Below are positions 46,601-58,014 of a stretch of 64,000 bases of DNA, piece after piece. Made by a program: the position numbers and the translations under genes. The DNA lies in assembly GCF_003144115.1 (NCBI RefSeq), contig NW_020312003.1, positions 670,267-734,266 on the forward strand. The letters run 5' to 3'. Each line of letters starts with the position of its first letter. Position 1 is the stretch's first letter. Source of the stretch: Tilletiopsis washingtonensis (lineage: Eukaryota; Basidiomycota; Exobasidiomycetes; Entylomatales). A model generated the notes under the pieces. That model saw only the letters and a program-made list of their open reading frames with translations, did no database searches and was not told where the DNA came from.

Positions 46601-47599
46601 CTGCAGCTTGTACAGCGCGAGCATCGCAGAAATGCAACGAATAGCCAAGCTTGGCAGCAAGCAAGCTGCCTGCAAAGTCGCCCTTTGTGCCAGCACAATG
46701 TTGTCCAAGGTACAGGACAAGCATAAGCCAGTCTAACAGGCTGCCTCTTGCCTGTGCCGCTAAGCCAGCATGAGACTGGTGTGTACTAGCCCTACAAATC
46801 TGCAGAAACTGTGCTATGGCTGCGCTACACTGCCCCAAAATGTCTCAGGCATGGTTCATGTCCTGAATGCACTTGGCAGCCAGGTCAAGGTCAAGATGCG
46901 CCAGTGGATGCAATTATGATGCAGCTGCACCACCTGCAATGACATAGAGCTGTGTGACAAAGATGAGGAGCCAAAGCTGTGCAAGAAGGCGCAGCCATTG
47001 CTTCTGGTGCAAGCAAAAACTGTCTGCGCATGAGTCAGGTTGCTGCACATGAGAAATTTTGCTTGACAAAGGTTGCTGCTGATCCAGGGTTATGTGAACC
47101 AATTGCAAAAGAGGACATTGCTCTAGGAGCACACTTGAGGATCATGCTCTGATGAGGGTTGTCTGCATTGCAAGCAAGGACTGCACCACAGAGCTGATCT
47201 CTCATTGTGCAGGCATTCTGTTGTGGTGCGCCTGCAGAAGATGCTCCAGCAGCGCCCCAAATGTTGAGGCGTGCAATGCTTTACAGCTACAGCATAGCGC
47301 CGGTTGCTTCATCATGCGTACAACTTGCCTCTGGTTCATGAAAGAGCCCAACAGGCTGCAGTGAGATCTGCTGCCTAACCCACTTCATGGCACTTGCAAA
47401 GTCATTGCCTTGGTCCACCCTGCACCCCCTTTTCTCTTCCTTCCTTGCACCACTACCTTCTTGCCACCCCCTCCCTCCCCTTATTTTTTGCATGCGCGTC
47501 TTGTCAAGGCAAGAGTATCACATGATTTGTCTTGCTGAGCAGCATGGCCAGCTGCTTTGCCAGTGATGCGGTCTTGCCAGCTGCTTTGCGCTGCGGTCT
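43661..47599. other. Decayed sequence with scattered ORF remnants
   Basis: About 3.9 kb. Longest open stretches are 44214-44915 (+, 233 codons) and 45254-45565 (+, 103 codons, with AALGALDLALLASNNNKAAA and WLAIHCLQPLIIGKLNW), and 46251-46838 (-, 195 codons). None has a domain. TCG/CGA words are slightly more frequent around 46500-46640 than elsewhere in the block. Confidence 0.3.
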
Positions 47600-48420
47600 T
47601 CCAGCTGCTTTGCGCTGCTCTTGCCAGCTGCTTTGCGCTGCCACATATGTTGTCTGACTCCACCTGTGCCGCCTTGTCCCTTAGATGACCTTGCTCATTC
47701 CCTTGTGCAAGGAGCTGGTGGTCCTTGCCAAGCTCAGCGCCAAGAACTGCTCCAGATGGATCAAGGCACTGACGCAAGATTGCTGCGCGCGCTACAATGT
47801 GCTTCTTGCAAAGGCCTGCCCAATGGCCAACCAGGACCACGGCACTGTGGCTTGTGTGCTTCTCTGCGGCAACTTTAACGCTCTGGACGGCAAGGGCGTC
47901 TAGGGCTGATCTTTCCTCCTGTATTGCTCTCTCTTGTAACCATTGAAACAAAGGTTTGATTGCCGCCTTGAGCGCTGTGGGTTGAGCTCCTTGTTGGTGC
48001 TGCTGCGGCTGCTGCTGGCTGCATACACCTGCGCCACAGTGTGCCAGCGCAGCTCTGCCTTGCTCTGATGCACAAGCAGAGCATTGACAACAAGCTAGGA
48101 CAGGTGCGGCAGCAAGGCCTTCCCACGCAGCTCTTGCTGCAGAGCATTGCACAGCGCATTTGGCAGCCGCTTGTCCTTGCCAACCTCATCCATGGGTGGT
48201 GGGTTGGTGCAGGGCAGTATCCTTCACGCGCTCAACACCTTGCTGAGCAAAACAAGGCATGTGACCAACTGCACATGGGCCAGAAGATCAGCAACAACAC
48301 CAAGCTGTGCAAGCACCATAAGCAGCTGCAGGCCAAGGTCAACAACTGCCAGTGCACATTGCTGAGGCAGTTGTTGCAGCTGGCTACTGAGGCCAACACA
48401 GGCTGAAGAAGGAGAGAGAA
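47600..48420 (+). pseudogene. Unrecognised coding remnant, possible coiled coil
   Basis: Two plus-strand open stretches, 47685-47903 and 48041-48406, look protein-like: LIPLCKELVVLAKLSAKNCS, then KLGQVRQQGLPTQLLLQSIA and NTKLCKHHKQLQAKVNN, the last with helical Leu/Lys/Gln spacing. The minus strand is also open here (47481-48152). No family, start or splice signal is recognised. Confidence 0.25.
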
Positions 48421-49184
48421 AGAAGCTTGTGCAATGCAGCGTCTTTTTGCCTCATGCCTTACCTCCAGCGTCTCTGTTGCAGTGACTGTCCCAGCTGAGG
48501 GACTCTGCTTGCGCTGCACTGCCCTTGCCAGCACCTGCGTGGTTGCACATACGCCTCCTCACTGCCTTCACGCTCAAACAAGCCATTGCCAACTCCAAGA
48601 GCACGCACATGCACATGCTGTGGTAGCGCATTGTGGCTACATACAGGGACACTGCAGAAGAGACCAATGAGTTCCTTGAGTGCTGTCCACGGCTGCAGGA
48701 CAGTGAGCAGGTGCTGCTCATTCAACCATGCGCGTTTGTCAATACCCAGTGTTGCCTGCTGCTGCAGCTCAATGCACAGCTGCAGAGCGCCAGAGAGTAA
48801 GCAATCCTGCCAGACTGGAGCTCCCTCCCCCTTTTGCTCACACATCATCTGCAGCAAGCTGACAGTGCTGAGAGACAAATGTGCCAGCAGCAGACCAGCA
48901 GAGCAGGGCAGGGCATTGAGGTGCAACATCCTGCAGGGAAGCACAGGGACAATGCATAATGCCAGTTGCAACAAGGTTGGCATGGTGAGCAAGGCAATGT
49001 GGTGGTGGTGACAAGCGCCAGTGCTGCAGCAACCAGTGCTTGGGCAAGCAGGGGGCAAGTCTTGTGCGCCGCAGCGGCTGCCCATGCGCACCAAGCAGGC
49101 AGCCCACCAGTCTTGCTTCTGCCTGGGCCAGGCTCTAGCGGCTCCAAGGTGAGATGCAGGTTGGTGCAGTGGCCTTAGAGCACT
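48421..49184. other. Decayed sequence without recognisable element
   Basis: About 760 bp of block sequence. A 261-codon minus-strand ORF (48459-49244) is Leu/Cys/His-rich and not family-like. Nothing else is supported. Confidence 0.25.
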
Positions 49185-49949
49185 GTGCAGCGCCAGGCCC
49201 TCTTCTTGCCTCCACCCCTGCACATCTGGCATGCTACCGCACATTCAGCACATTGGCACCTGCGCCCTGTCTGCTGCTGCTTAGCCAAGGTGGATGCACC
49301 ACATGTTGGCAACAAGAACTTGGACACCTGCACTCCTCTTGCTTCCTGCTCTTGTTGCTCTCCTTGCTCTCCTTGCTCTCCTCTTGCTCCCCCTGCTGCT
49401 CTTGCTCCTCATGCTCCTTCTCTCACTGGCAACACCACAATGGTCTCAGCCACTGGTTATGGCGGCAATGTCTCAATGGTTCTGATTGGCTCTGCATCTG
49501 CCTCACTACCTGTTGATACCAACCTTGATCCACTTGACAAACTCAATGACTGGCTTGGCAGCATGACAAACAGCATCAGCCTCAGCTGTACACATGTGCA
49601 GGCCAGCAAGCCAAAGACACCAAAGCCTGTGCTGATGCCCAAGGGCAAAGGCAAGGGCAAGGGCAAGGGCAGGTTTAAGGCAACATTGCCAAAGTTGAGG
49701 CTGATGTTGTCAAGGGTGGCCAAGGTGTTCAAGGGGATTGCACAGCTCAGTGAATCACAGTACAGAAGCAACTCAGCCTCATTGGCTGACTGCTCAACTG
49801 AGGCCAGCAACAACAAGGCCAGCAACAAGGCCAGCAACAACAAGGAGGACACAGGCAATGCAGGCTGCTTGCCCCCAAGTACCTCACAGAATGCAAGAAC
49901 CTGCAAATTGCCAAGCGTCTCATCCTCAACATGGCTGGCGCAACAATAG
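49185..49949 (+). pseudogene. ORF remnant with GK and NNKAS repeats
   Basis: Open for 254 codons. A Ser/Pro/Leu-rich first part overlies a CTC/CTTG-rich low-complexity run (49330-49425). The second half contains NLDPLDKLNDWLGSMTNSIS, a hexanucleotide AAGGGC repeat (49640-49675, encoding GKGKGKGKGR), a Lys/Leu helix (KLRLMLSRVAKVFKGIAQLS) and an ASNNK tandem repeat (49800-49850). No family is recognised. The basic repeat could be nucleic-acid binding, which is inference. Confidence 0.3.
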
Positions 49950-51079
49950 CCGGTCTCAATGTGCTTGCATTGGACAGCATTGGACCTTGCTGCGCACTGC
50001 TGCTGAGTCAGGGCGCTGCCTGTTGCATGTACATGTCAACATAGAGCAACATGGCTGTAACAGGTGAGTTTGAGTTGCAGGAGAAAGAGAGAGCCAGAGA
50101 GAGAGAGAGAAAAGAGAGAGGCTTGGCTATCTGTGCTGACCTGATCTGTGGCAGGCATGTATGTTTTTGCCAGCACCTGAAAATGTGAGTCAGAGAGTAC
50201 TTACAGCATCCTGGCAAGGGCACATATGCCAAAGATGTCAAGGACCTCCTACCAATGAAGCAAGCAAGAGACTGCTACAGCAAGCAGCATCTCCAACAGC
50301 TTGGCCTTCCTCTCACACTTGCACTCTGTCAATGTGGCAGGGCAGCTGTGTTTTGCGCAGGCAGCGCAGCAGTTGGCTCTGTAGCTTGGCCAAACATGAA
50401 AAGTCTGCAGGCGGCAGAGCAGTGTGCTGCTTGGTGCGTCAGGCACACAGTGTTGGCACTTGAGCGGCCAGCATACAGCACCAGCACCCAGTACGCAGTG
50501 CGGCCAAAGGGCGGGTGCCAAATGTGCGCACGCGCAACACTGGTCTGCTGCCTGCAGACTTGCAATGCTGCCATCTCCCTGCTGCACACAGCATGCAGCG
50601 GCGCGCTGCTGCCCAGGCGCCATTGCGCAACTGCTGCAGACTGGCAGCATGCCAGACCGCATGCCAAGCGGCAGGGCGTGAGAGTGGCAGCTGCAGCAGC
50701 TGCAGGAGTTGAGCAAGCGGCACGCATGCATGGGCATACTGCCAGCACACAGGAAGGCTGTGCAGCGCTGTGCAGACTATCTGCCAAGTGCATGCGCGCA
50801 GGCAGTGCAGCACAGCGCGTGTGCAGGGCCCAGCTCCATTGCATGTCATGCAGCTTCCTTCTTCTCCTCTGGCAAGGCCAACTGCTCTGCAGCCTCTTGC
50901 ACAACGTTTTATTCCACCTTAGGGCAACCTCTGGTGTCCCCCCTAGCTGGGTGGGGCAAGGCAAGTGGAGAAAACCTCTGGGCCATGGCCCTGTAGTGCA
51001 AAGGTGACCTACACTATGGTGCTGGGATTCTGAGCCTCCTCACTCTGCATTGCGCTTCAGCGTGGCACAAAGTTGTGCC
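49950..51079. other. Decayed sequence, low-complexity GA stretch
   Basis: About 1.1 kb. A GAGA-rich run lies at 50090-50125. ORFs of 250 (+) and 211 (-) codons overlap over the same bases, both Cys/Ala-rich without domain. Nothing further is seen. Confidence 0.25.
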
Positions 51080-51553
51080 TCACTTGCGGCCCCTGCGCTC
51101 TGAGCGCAGCAACATGGCGTGTTGCCCATTGGGGCGCTGCGCAAGCAGCAACAAGACAAGACAGGCGCAAGCCAGACAGTGCGTGCAGCGCCTGAAACTG
51201 TCCTTGACACGCCTCAACAGGTCCTCAAAGCGCCACTCTGTGCCGGCGCCAGGATTGGCACCCTGGCCATTCCACAGCTTGACCCATGCTTTGAGGCCCT
51301 TCCTTGTGACTGGCAAATGCGGCAGGATCTCAACAACAGGGCGCGCGGGCTCCTGCGCCTTGAACGCATATTCACAGCGCCTGTGGCCAACATGGAGAAC
51401 AACAGAGCTGCGCAGGCTGTGAGCCTCCTTGTTCCAGTACAGTAGCCAGCCGCTTCTGCACACAACAATGCTGCCAGGCTGAGCAGAGAGGCTTGCCTTG
51501 ATGCTGCCTTTGTAGCCCAAGCCTTGCTTGCGCTTGTAGCTGCCAGCGCGCAC
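51080..51553 (-). pseudogene. Unrecognised minus-strand remnant of protein-like character
   Basis: A 157-codon open frame reading like an ordinary protein: SYKRKQGLGYKGSIKASLSA, SIVVCRSGWLLYWNKEAHSL, ARPVVEILPHLPVTRKGLKA and EWRFEDLLRRVKDSFRRC. The mix of charged, aromatic and hydrophobic residues is unlike the Cys/Ala-rich shadow frames around it. No family is recognised, and no start, intron or neighbour clarifies it. Confidence 0.3.
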
Positions 51554-52573
51554 GCACAGCGGCCCTCCATCAAATCCTTTCTTGTTGATGGCATAGGGGA
51601 TGACAAGTCAGACCATTGGGTCAGCCTTGTTGCGGTCAACATCCGGCTGCAGACAGACGCTGTAGAGGCCACAGAAGCAGGTGCTGCACTTGTTTGGCCT
51701 GTTGATGACAAGCAAGGCAAACAGGTAGGAGAAAAAAGACCTGTGCTTGACAATGTAGCAAGATTTGTCAAGTAGAATCTTGCCATTGCGCACCCACTCT
51801 GCGCGCAGCTTGTCCTTGCAGAAGGACTAGGTGTAGCCTACAAGACTGACCAGGCTGTCAGACCCTACACCATCACAGCTATGTTCACAGTAGACTCAGT
51901 GACTGCCAGAAGTACAGCAAAGCAGTCTGGCAGCAAGGCAGGGCCATGACAGCCAGAATTGCAGAGCAGCAGTGCACTAGGTGCATCAAAGGTATGCTAA
52001 GTAGCTGAAGACATGGACCAGTGCCAAGGACAGATGTGGCACAGGTTTTGTCCCCATTTGCCATTTCCTTGCAGCATTTAATTCTGGCTGTGTCCTGACT
52101 CATTGGGGCTGGAACTGGGACAATGCTGTGCTTGTGCGCAACCTCAACAAGCTGTGGCCTGAGTACCCCTTCTCACAGACAGCATTGATCAACAATTCAA
52201 CCGTGGTCTACCTGCATCAGCTTGCGCTTTGTCTGTTTAGCATCTTCAAGGCGCTTTCCAATGCCTATCTGGCAGAGACAACTTGGAACTCAATGCAGCT
52301 GTGTTGCTGCAATGCAGCACTACTCATCAATGCCTGACAGTGGTTAGGCTCCACATGTCCTGTCTTGCGCGGTCCCTCTAACAAGGGCCTCTATATGTCT
52401 TGGCTATTGCCATGCACTCTTGCATCTGCTCCTTCATACGCCAGCATTGCCAGGCCCATTGAGATGAACCAGGGCTGTCTGCAGGTCACGCCCAAGACTT
52501 TCAAGTTGACACGCCTTGCCTACAGCTGATCCACATCATTCTCCTCAAGACACGCTCCTCTGCACTGCCTAGA
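51554..52573. other. Decayed sequence without recognisable element
   Basis: About 1 kb with short plus-strand pieces such as SFLVDGIGDDKSDHWVSLVA (51524-51775) but no domain, repeat or signal. Confidence 0.25.
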
Positions 52574-53680
52574 GTGAATTGGTGGATGAGTGCCTGCCTG
52601 AATGGCATGCCAACCTTGCTGAAGGTCAAGTGCCTTCTGGCCTGCTGGCAAGAGGCGTACAGCTGCAAGGAGCAGCACTGCCGCCCACTGCCTGTGCACT
52701 GGCCAGTTGTTGGAGGCAAGGCAACATGCTATGTGCTCAACCATGCATTGCAGTCTCCACTCTGCACAGAAGAAGAATTCCGCCAGCTGCAGGCGCGCAT
52801 CCTGGCACTCCTGCGCTTTGCCAACATTGTTGTCTTCTTCAATCCCTGCTTGACCCGCCACCCTGTGTTCAATCCAGCCTTTGCCCCTCCACAGCATCTT
52901 GCCATTGCTCAGCTCCTGGCGCACCTGTTCACCAGATTTGCGCAGCCAGCAGCACCAGCCTGTCTGGGGGACAAGGGAACCAGCTCCAGCAGCACCTACC
53001 CGGCAGTCCTGGAGATCAAAGAGCTCCTTGCACCTCTGGGACAGCTGGGCCCCTGCGCCAAAGACCATGTTCAGCTGCTGCTGCATCTTCTGCTCCTCAA
53101 TTGATGGGCAGCGCCAGCGCCTTGAGTCAGCAGCCATGGGCTGGCACTTGGAGCAATGAACTCTGCTGGATTTGTCAACGCTCTGGCTTGCGTCACTAGA
53201 GCCAGCTGCAATGCTCCCAGGATATGGGTGCTACTTGTCTGCAGCGCCAATCCCATGCACGCCAATGCACACGCAGTGCTGATAGCAGCAGAGGTAGACT
53301 GGCTGGAAGGGCTCCAGCTACTTGCTGGGCATGTCAATGGCCTGGCCCTGGCCCGCCCAATGTGCCATGCAGTGCACAAATGGCTGGCCTTGCGCAACAT
53401 GGCTGCCGGGTTCTACAACATGCTGGAGGCAACATCAGCCGGTGGTGGTGCCGTCAACAGCACCAGCACAGCTGGCAAACAGGCCTCTGGCGCCTCTTTC
53501 ACCAACAACAATGCCTTGGCTCTCCAGGGCAGCGCCAGCAAGGCGTCAATGCCCCGCCTGCATCCTGCGCTCAACAGGCAGCTTCTCTGTGACGCAGTTG
53601 ACCAGGGCGCCTTTGGGGTTGCCACTTGGCTGGGCAACCAGGGCATTGTGCTGCACAAGAGCCCCTGCAAAGTCTTATAG
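52574..53680 (+). pseudogene. Two consecutive unrecognised plus-strand ORF remnants
   Basis: 52574-53104 (176 codons) contains LLKVKCLLACWQEAYSCKEQ, SPLCTEEEFRQLQARILALL and FANIVVFFNPCLTRHPVFNP. 53156-53680 (174 codons) contains EVDWLEGLQLLAGHVNGLAL, AVHKWLALRNMAAGFYNMLE and FGVATWLGNQGIVL. Both look more protein-like than the overlapping minus-strand frame (52520-53137). They may come from one ancestral gene. No family is recognised. Confidence 0.3.
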
Positions 53681-55437
53681 GCGCATGCAGCCATCAAGGC
53701 AAGCAGGAAGGTACTGCATACCCAGGAACTTCAGTCCTCCTGCATCATTGCTCACTTGCATGCGCAAGGCATTGTCCTTCAGACTCTTTGCGCTTGCATT
53801 GGCTTTTGCCATCCTGATGCGCACCTCAAGTTCTCTGTTGAGGACAGGCACCACACAATGGCAAGGGAGGCTGGCTGACGGTGGCAACAGCGGTAGCGCA
53901 GCCATTGGCGCAGACATTGCGCCTGTGACAGCCAAGGGGTACAACGCAAAAGACGGCATGCCAGTCAAGGTCAACAGAGTGGTGTTGCAAGTGGCCACAG
54001 CTGCTGTTGCCAAGGACACACTGCTGCTGACAGCTTCCTCCGTGTGCGCTGACATTGCCTCTAGTGTCTTTTGCAGACTAGTGAGACAAGTCATGACCTG
54101 ATTGTTGTGCTTGTGTCTCCACAGCTCACACCCATTCAGCAGGTATGCAGCGGGTGTTTGAAGCAACCCGGAAGTGCATCTTTTAGCGCAGCAGACCCTC
54201 AATGTGCCGCACTTAGAGGTCAGGATGTGCCCTAGACAAATGCCTTTTCACAAGGCTCTGATATGTTGCATTTTTACTGCCATTCAACTGTTACCAAGGT
54301 GTGCCCATCAAGCGCGCTCTGCAGCATCCATGAAGGGGCACATAGTAGTGAGAGAAGCCAATGCCCTGTGCATAAATGCATCTGTCTTTGTCCCTGGCTT
54401 GCACAGCCTTATTTGCAATCTGCCAGGCCTTGTATGACACAGCCTTGCCTAGGAGTGCGCCATAAAGCACCCAAGGGGCTTCATTGTTGGTGTATGTCAC
54501 CTCCTTGCTGCAGCCTGAGCTCTCTTTGCAGTACTGGATTGTGCTGGCAGCCAAGACTGCAAATGTGCTGCAGTGCTGCGTGGCAAGTACCCGCTACACA
54601 ATGTTGCACACCAACAGAGCCAAGATAGGCTTGTCAACTTACTTGAGCAGCAGCTGGAGGCCATACAGCCACTATGCCTGTACAGCTTTGCTGGCATCAA
54701 TGCATTGGATCTGTGCCGCGGGCAAGCAGCAGGCTAGCGCAGATGCAATGCTCTACATGACGGCTAAGTGCTGCCCTTTGTTGTATAGCAGCTTGTGCCA
54801 CACACTATTGCTGTTTTCTGCAAGACTTGTTTTCCACGGAGAATGCACATCTCAAGGCATCAGTGTTGATGATGATGCAGCTTTGGCTGAGCAGTGCTGT
54901 GGCGCAACCAAGTGCATGCACAACATTTGCCTATTCTTTGTTGAAGCAATAGATTACTTTTGTATTTCAACTGATGCGCCCACAATGCTTGCTGCAGCAC
55001 ATGCACAGGTGAGCACTGGCGCATGTAGCACAACAAGGCTGTTCATGCTCAGCGTGGCATTGCACATGTCTTCAGGCTTGGCTTACACAGCCCCTCTACA
55101 TAGAAGCAGCGCCACCCAACACTCTCTGCAGTGCAGAACAACGCTGCCAGCAGCAGCAGTAGCAGCAAGACTCTGGCCTTCACAGTGCTTGGCAGCAGGT
55201 TCAATGCCAGCAAGTACATGCGGTTGCCCTACTGATGCAGGAAGGCCTACAGCATTACCTAGCAGACACCAGGCAAGCATTTGGCAGAGGTTGTGCCCCA
55301 CAGCATGCACTGGTCTGAGTGTATGGCCAGCTGCAGCAGATCCAAGCCCATGCGCGTTGCTGCAGGCAATGCCATGATGCAAGCAGAGCAGGCTGCATGC
55401 AAGGCAAGCTACAGGTACAGCAGGCAATGCAAGAAAG

Positions 55438-55440
<3 letters not shown>
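53681..55440. other. Decayed sequence with overlapping ORFs on both strands
   Basis: A 175-codon minus-strand frame (53675-54202, with a Ser/Thr/Ala-rich middle) and a 297-codon plus-strand frame (54484-55377, Cys/Ala-rich) are open. Neither has a domain. The stretch leads into the GA microsatellite. Confidence 0.25.

Positions 55441-55504
<64 letters not shown>
55441..55504. repeat. GA dinucleotide microsatellite, 32 units
   Basis: Sixty-four bp of uninterrupted GA ending three bases before the LTR-like segment. A purine run in this position resembles an expanded polypurine tract beside a 3' LTR. Confidence 0.9.
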
Positions 55505-55507
<3 letters not shown>

Positions 55508-55856
55508 TGTCATGATCCGCACGGCAGACTACCTACAGAACCCTTTGGAACCCTGCGGAACTCCATGGGTCCTCAGAGAACCCTCTGGAACCCCATGGAA
55601 CCTCCTAGAACTCTACAGAACCTGACAGAAGCGTACGGAACTGTACAGAAGGTTACAGAACCTTACAGATCCGCCTGGAACATTCTACCAGGTTCCATCC
55701 GTTTCCACTACCTTCCATCCCCTTCCATGAGCTTCCCTCACGGAACACTGTAGAACCCGCGCTGCGTCTCCCCTGCTCTGCCCTCTAAGGTATATAAGGA
55801 GGGCCTCCCCCACCCCCACATGTAGATAGTCAGTTCTGATCTTGCATTGTCACACC
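55508..55856 (+). mobile_element. LTR-like segment (possible solo or 3' LTR fossil)
   Basis: About 349 bp opening TGTCATGATCCG and closing TTGTCACA, so with TG...CA ends. The first half is a chain of degenerate 10-12-bp GGAACC/AGAACC words. A TATA box (TATATAAGG) at about 55791 is followed by a C-rich leader, an order like U3-R-U5 of a retrotransposon LTR. A long GA purine tract precedes it. I find no second copy in the window and no internal region I can attach, so family and age are open; it may be a solo LTR. An ordinary promoter is the main alternative. Confidence 0.4.
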
Positions 55857-57459
55857 CTCCTCTCCGGCAAGGGTCTAGGTTCTTGACTAGGCTTCCAGAG
55901 CTTACTCAGATCCTGCGTGGCTGCCTGCCAGACTCCTGTTGCCTTCCTCCTGGGCCTTGCCCACGTGACAGACAGAGAGAGACAGAGGCTGGGTTTGAGG
56001 TGCACTGCAGATGGGAATGAGCAGATGAAGGAGGTTAGGGTGCAGACAGTGAAGGTGCAGCTACTGATAGCATGCTGCTTCAGTTGCTGCACAGCAGGGC
56101 TGGGACAGTGCATGTGTGTTGCAGAGCAAGCTTGGCATCCTCACAAAGGATGCCATCTAAGATTGCATCATTCATGCCAAGTCATCCTGGGGCAAGACAA
56201 GCTCCAGACGCATGTGCAACAAAGAACTGTAATGCCACGCTTGTGCAGCTGTGATGCAGCAGCTCATTGACCAGGGCCTGTACAGCAGCAGAGCCATTGA
56301 CAAGCTCTTTGTGGAGCCCTCTTATTCTGCTCTACAGCAGCAAGATCTCTGTGAGGAAGAAGTGCTAGCAATGTGCTTGCAACAGACAAGCAAGCTGCAT
56401 TGCACATTGTGGCGCACAACAAGGCAGACTGCCTCATTGCCTGCTTCTGCCCTTAGTTGCAGGGGGAAGAGTCAGCAAAGTTCTCTTTCAATGCCAACCT
56501 CCTGACGCACTAGCGTGATGCTCTGCATCCCGGCTGCTGGGTTGTCTGGCTGCTGCCAGTCACCCAAAAGCAGAAGCAGACAGCTCTGCTGCCTCCAGCA
56601 TACCAATGGCAGCATCTCTTCAATCAACCGCAGCTGCTTATTTTTCCAGCCACTCTTGTTGGGGCTTCTGTTGCTGATGGCAAGACCAACTATGGCAACT
56701 GCCTACCAGGCATTGGAGCAAGTGGCTGGGCAAAGACAGTGACTGCCTGCCAGGCCTTGCAGTCCATGCCAGCACAAAGCCTGGCCTCCTCTGGCAAGTC
56801 TTGCTTGGCATGGCAAGTAACAAAAGCGCAAACAACAACAATTGCATTGCCTGGCGGAGCATCAGGGGTAGGAGACTTACACCAGCAACCTGAGCCTGCC
56901 ATTCTTTGCAGCAGCTGGTAAGTTTGCTGAGCTTGCAGTTGTCATGGCTGTGTCAGACCTTGCCATGGTTGTGTCAGACATAGTCTTTCTGCCCTTGCCT
57001 GTCCTTGGAGTGCTTGCTGACTTGCCACAGGATCAACATGTCTGCACATCAAAGCTAGCAAGGCCATCAATGTTGTGACAGAACAGATGGCAGGTCTATA
57101 AACTGGACCATTTTCTGCTCTGCACTTGCTGCAGCATTCCTCACATACGGTGAGATGTGCTGTAGCTTTGTTGGCAGCACCTTCAAGGCTTTCTTTGCCA
57201 AAATTGTCCTGAAAAGCATAGATCTGGCTGCCCTAGAGTGTTGCAGTGGCATAAATTCCTGCTTATCATGCAACGGTGCAAACCATACGGCGTTCCAGCT
57301 CTACCAGTGCAGCAGCAAGGCCAAGCCGCGCAACAAACAGAGCAAGTGACTCAAGCAAATCCGCCAGCACCCGGCAGAGCTACTTGAGGCAATGCTGGAC
57401 AAGGCGCTGGCAATGGCTGTGCGCAACTGCGCCTCTCCTGCATTTGCCGCCGCGCCTGA
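55857..57459. other. Decayed sequence downstream of the LTR-like segment
   Basis: About 1.6 kb with ORFs below 120 codons on both strands. Plus-strand pieces near 57155-57350 (STFKAFFAKIVLKSIDLAAL, FQLYQCSSKAKPRNKQSK) look protein-like and lead toward the next remnant. No domain or repeat was identified. Confidence 0.25.
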
Positions 57460-58013
57460 TTGGTCATTGCAGCCATCTTCAAGGCATGGGACAACGTCAA
57501 CAGAGAGGCCAGTGTCAAAGAAGAAGCAGGCAACAAGTCTGCAGACAAGCACAGCCTTGTAGAGTTCAGCAATGAGGAAGGACTTGGCCTGCACCTTGGC
57601 CGCTGCAGCTTGCAGGCATATGGTGCTGTGTACTCAGACGTGCCAGGCAGCAAGTTAGAGGTGTACACTGCTGCTTGCTCTGCTGGAGGCAAGGCAGGTG
57701 CAGCCCCACACACAGCAGCAAAGGCAGCAGGCATGTTCAAGCCCAGGCCAGCAGAGAAGTGCACCCAAGCTGTGCACATCAACAAGTGCAAGAAGTGCGT
57801 GATTGGGAGCATAAGAAGGACAACAAAAGCGCTCAAGGCAAGGTGCGGTGGGCTGCCACAAAGGCAGCAAAGGAAGGAGAAGAGGAGGCATCATTGGCGC
57901 AATGTCAGATTCCGCTCACTGTCAAGCGCGCACGCAAGCCAGTGCGGTGCTGGGCAGCCAGCGCAGCTAGGACCCTTTGGGCAGCTCTGGCCTGCGCTGA
58001 CCACTACCTTTGA
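57460..58013 (+). pseudogene. Unrecognised plus-strand remnant at the right edge of the block
   Basis: Protein-like readings in overlapping plus frames: VIAAIFKAWDNVNREASVKE, SLVEFSNEEGLGLHLGRCSL, KLEVYTAACSAGGKAGAAPH, then EHKKDNKSAQGKVRWAATKA and PLTVKRARKPVRCW. The basic, Lys-rich end could be a nuclear or nucleic-acid-binding tail. The stretch stops almost exactly where host base use resumes (58014), so it may be the terminal gene of whatever element forms this edge. Confidence 0.3.
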
Positions 58014-58014
58014 C

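Larger units (their letters stand above)
31045..58010. other. 27-kb TCG/CGA-depleted decayed block (RIP-like), no intact gene
   Basis: From the last TCG at 31041 to the TCG at 58014 the base use differs from both flanks. TCG and CGA are nearly absent (I found on the order of a dozen by eye; uniform composition would give roughly 27000 x 2/64, about 840), while TTG and CAA are extremely frequent. GCG, CCG and ACG remain. That points to C-to-T change at TCG on both strands, as reported for repeat-induced point mutation in some basidiomycetes (Microbotryum group), rather than general loss of CpG. The block holds retroelement fossils, microsatellites and many unrecognised ORF remnants on both strands. 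ORFs stay open because TCG-to-TTG and CGA-to-CAA changes rarely create stops. It is flanked directly by single-copy host genes. Confidence 0.8.

Noticed and set aside
54291-54700. Possible copia RNase H on the minus strand
   Set aside because: The reading superficially recalls the end of copia Pol but lacks the conserved order of RNase H motifs, so I do not assign it.
31045-58010. Terminal inverted or direct repeats bounding the block as one giant element
   Set aside because: Comparing the two edges by eye in both orientations gave no shared sequence, so I do not claim a single element.
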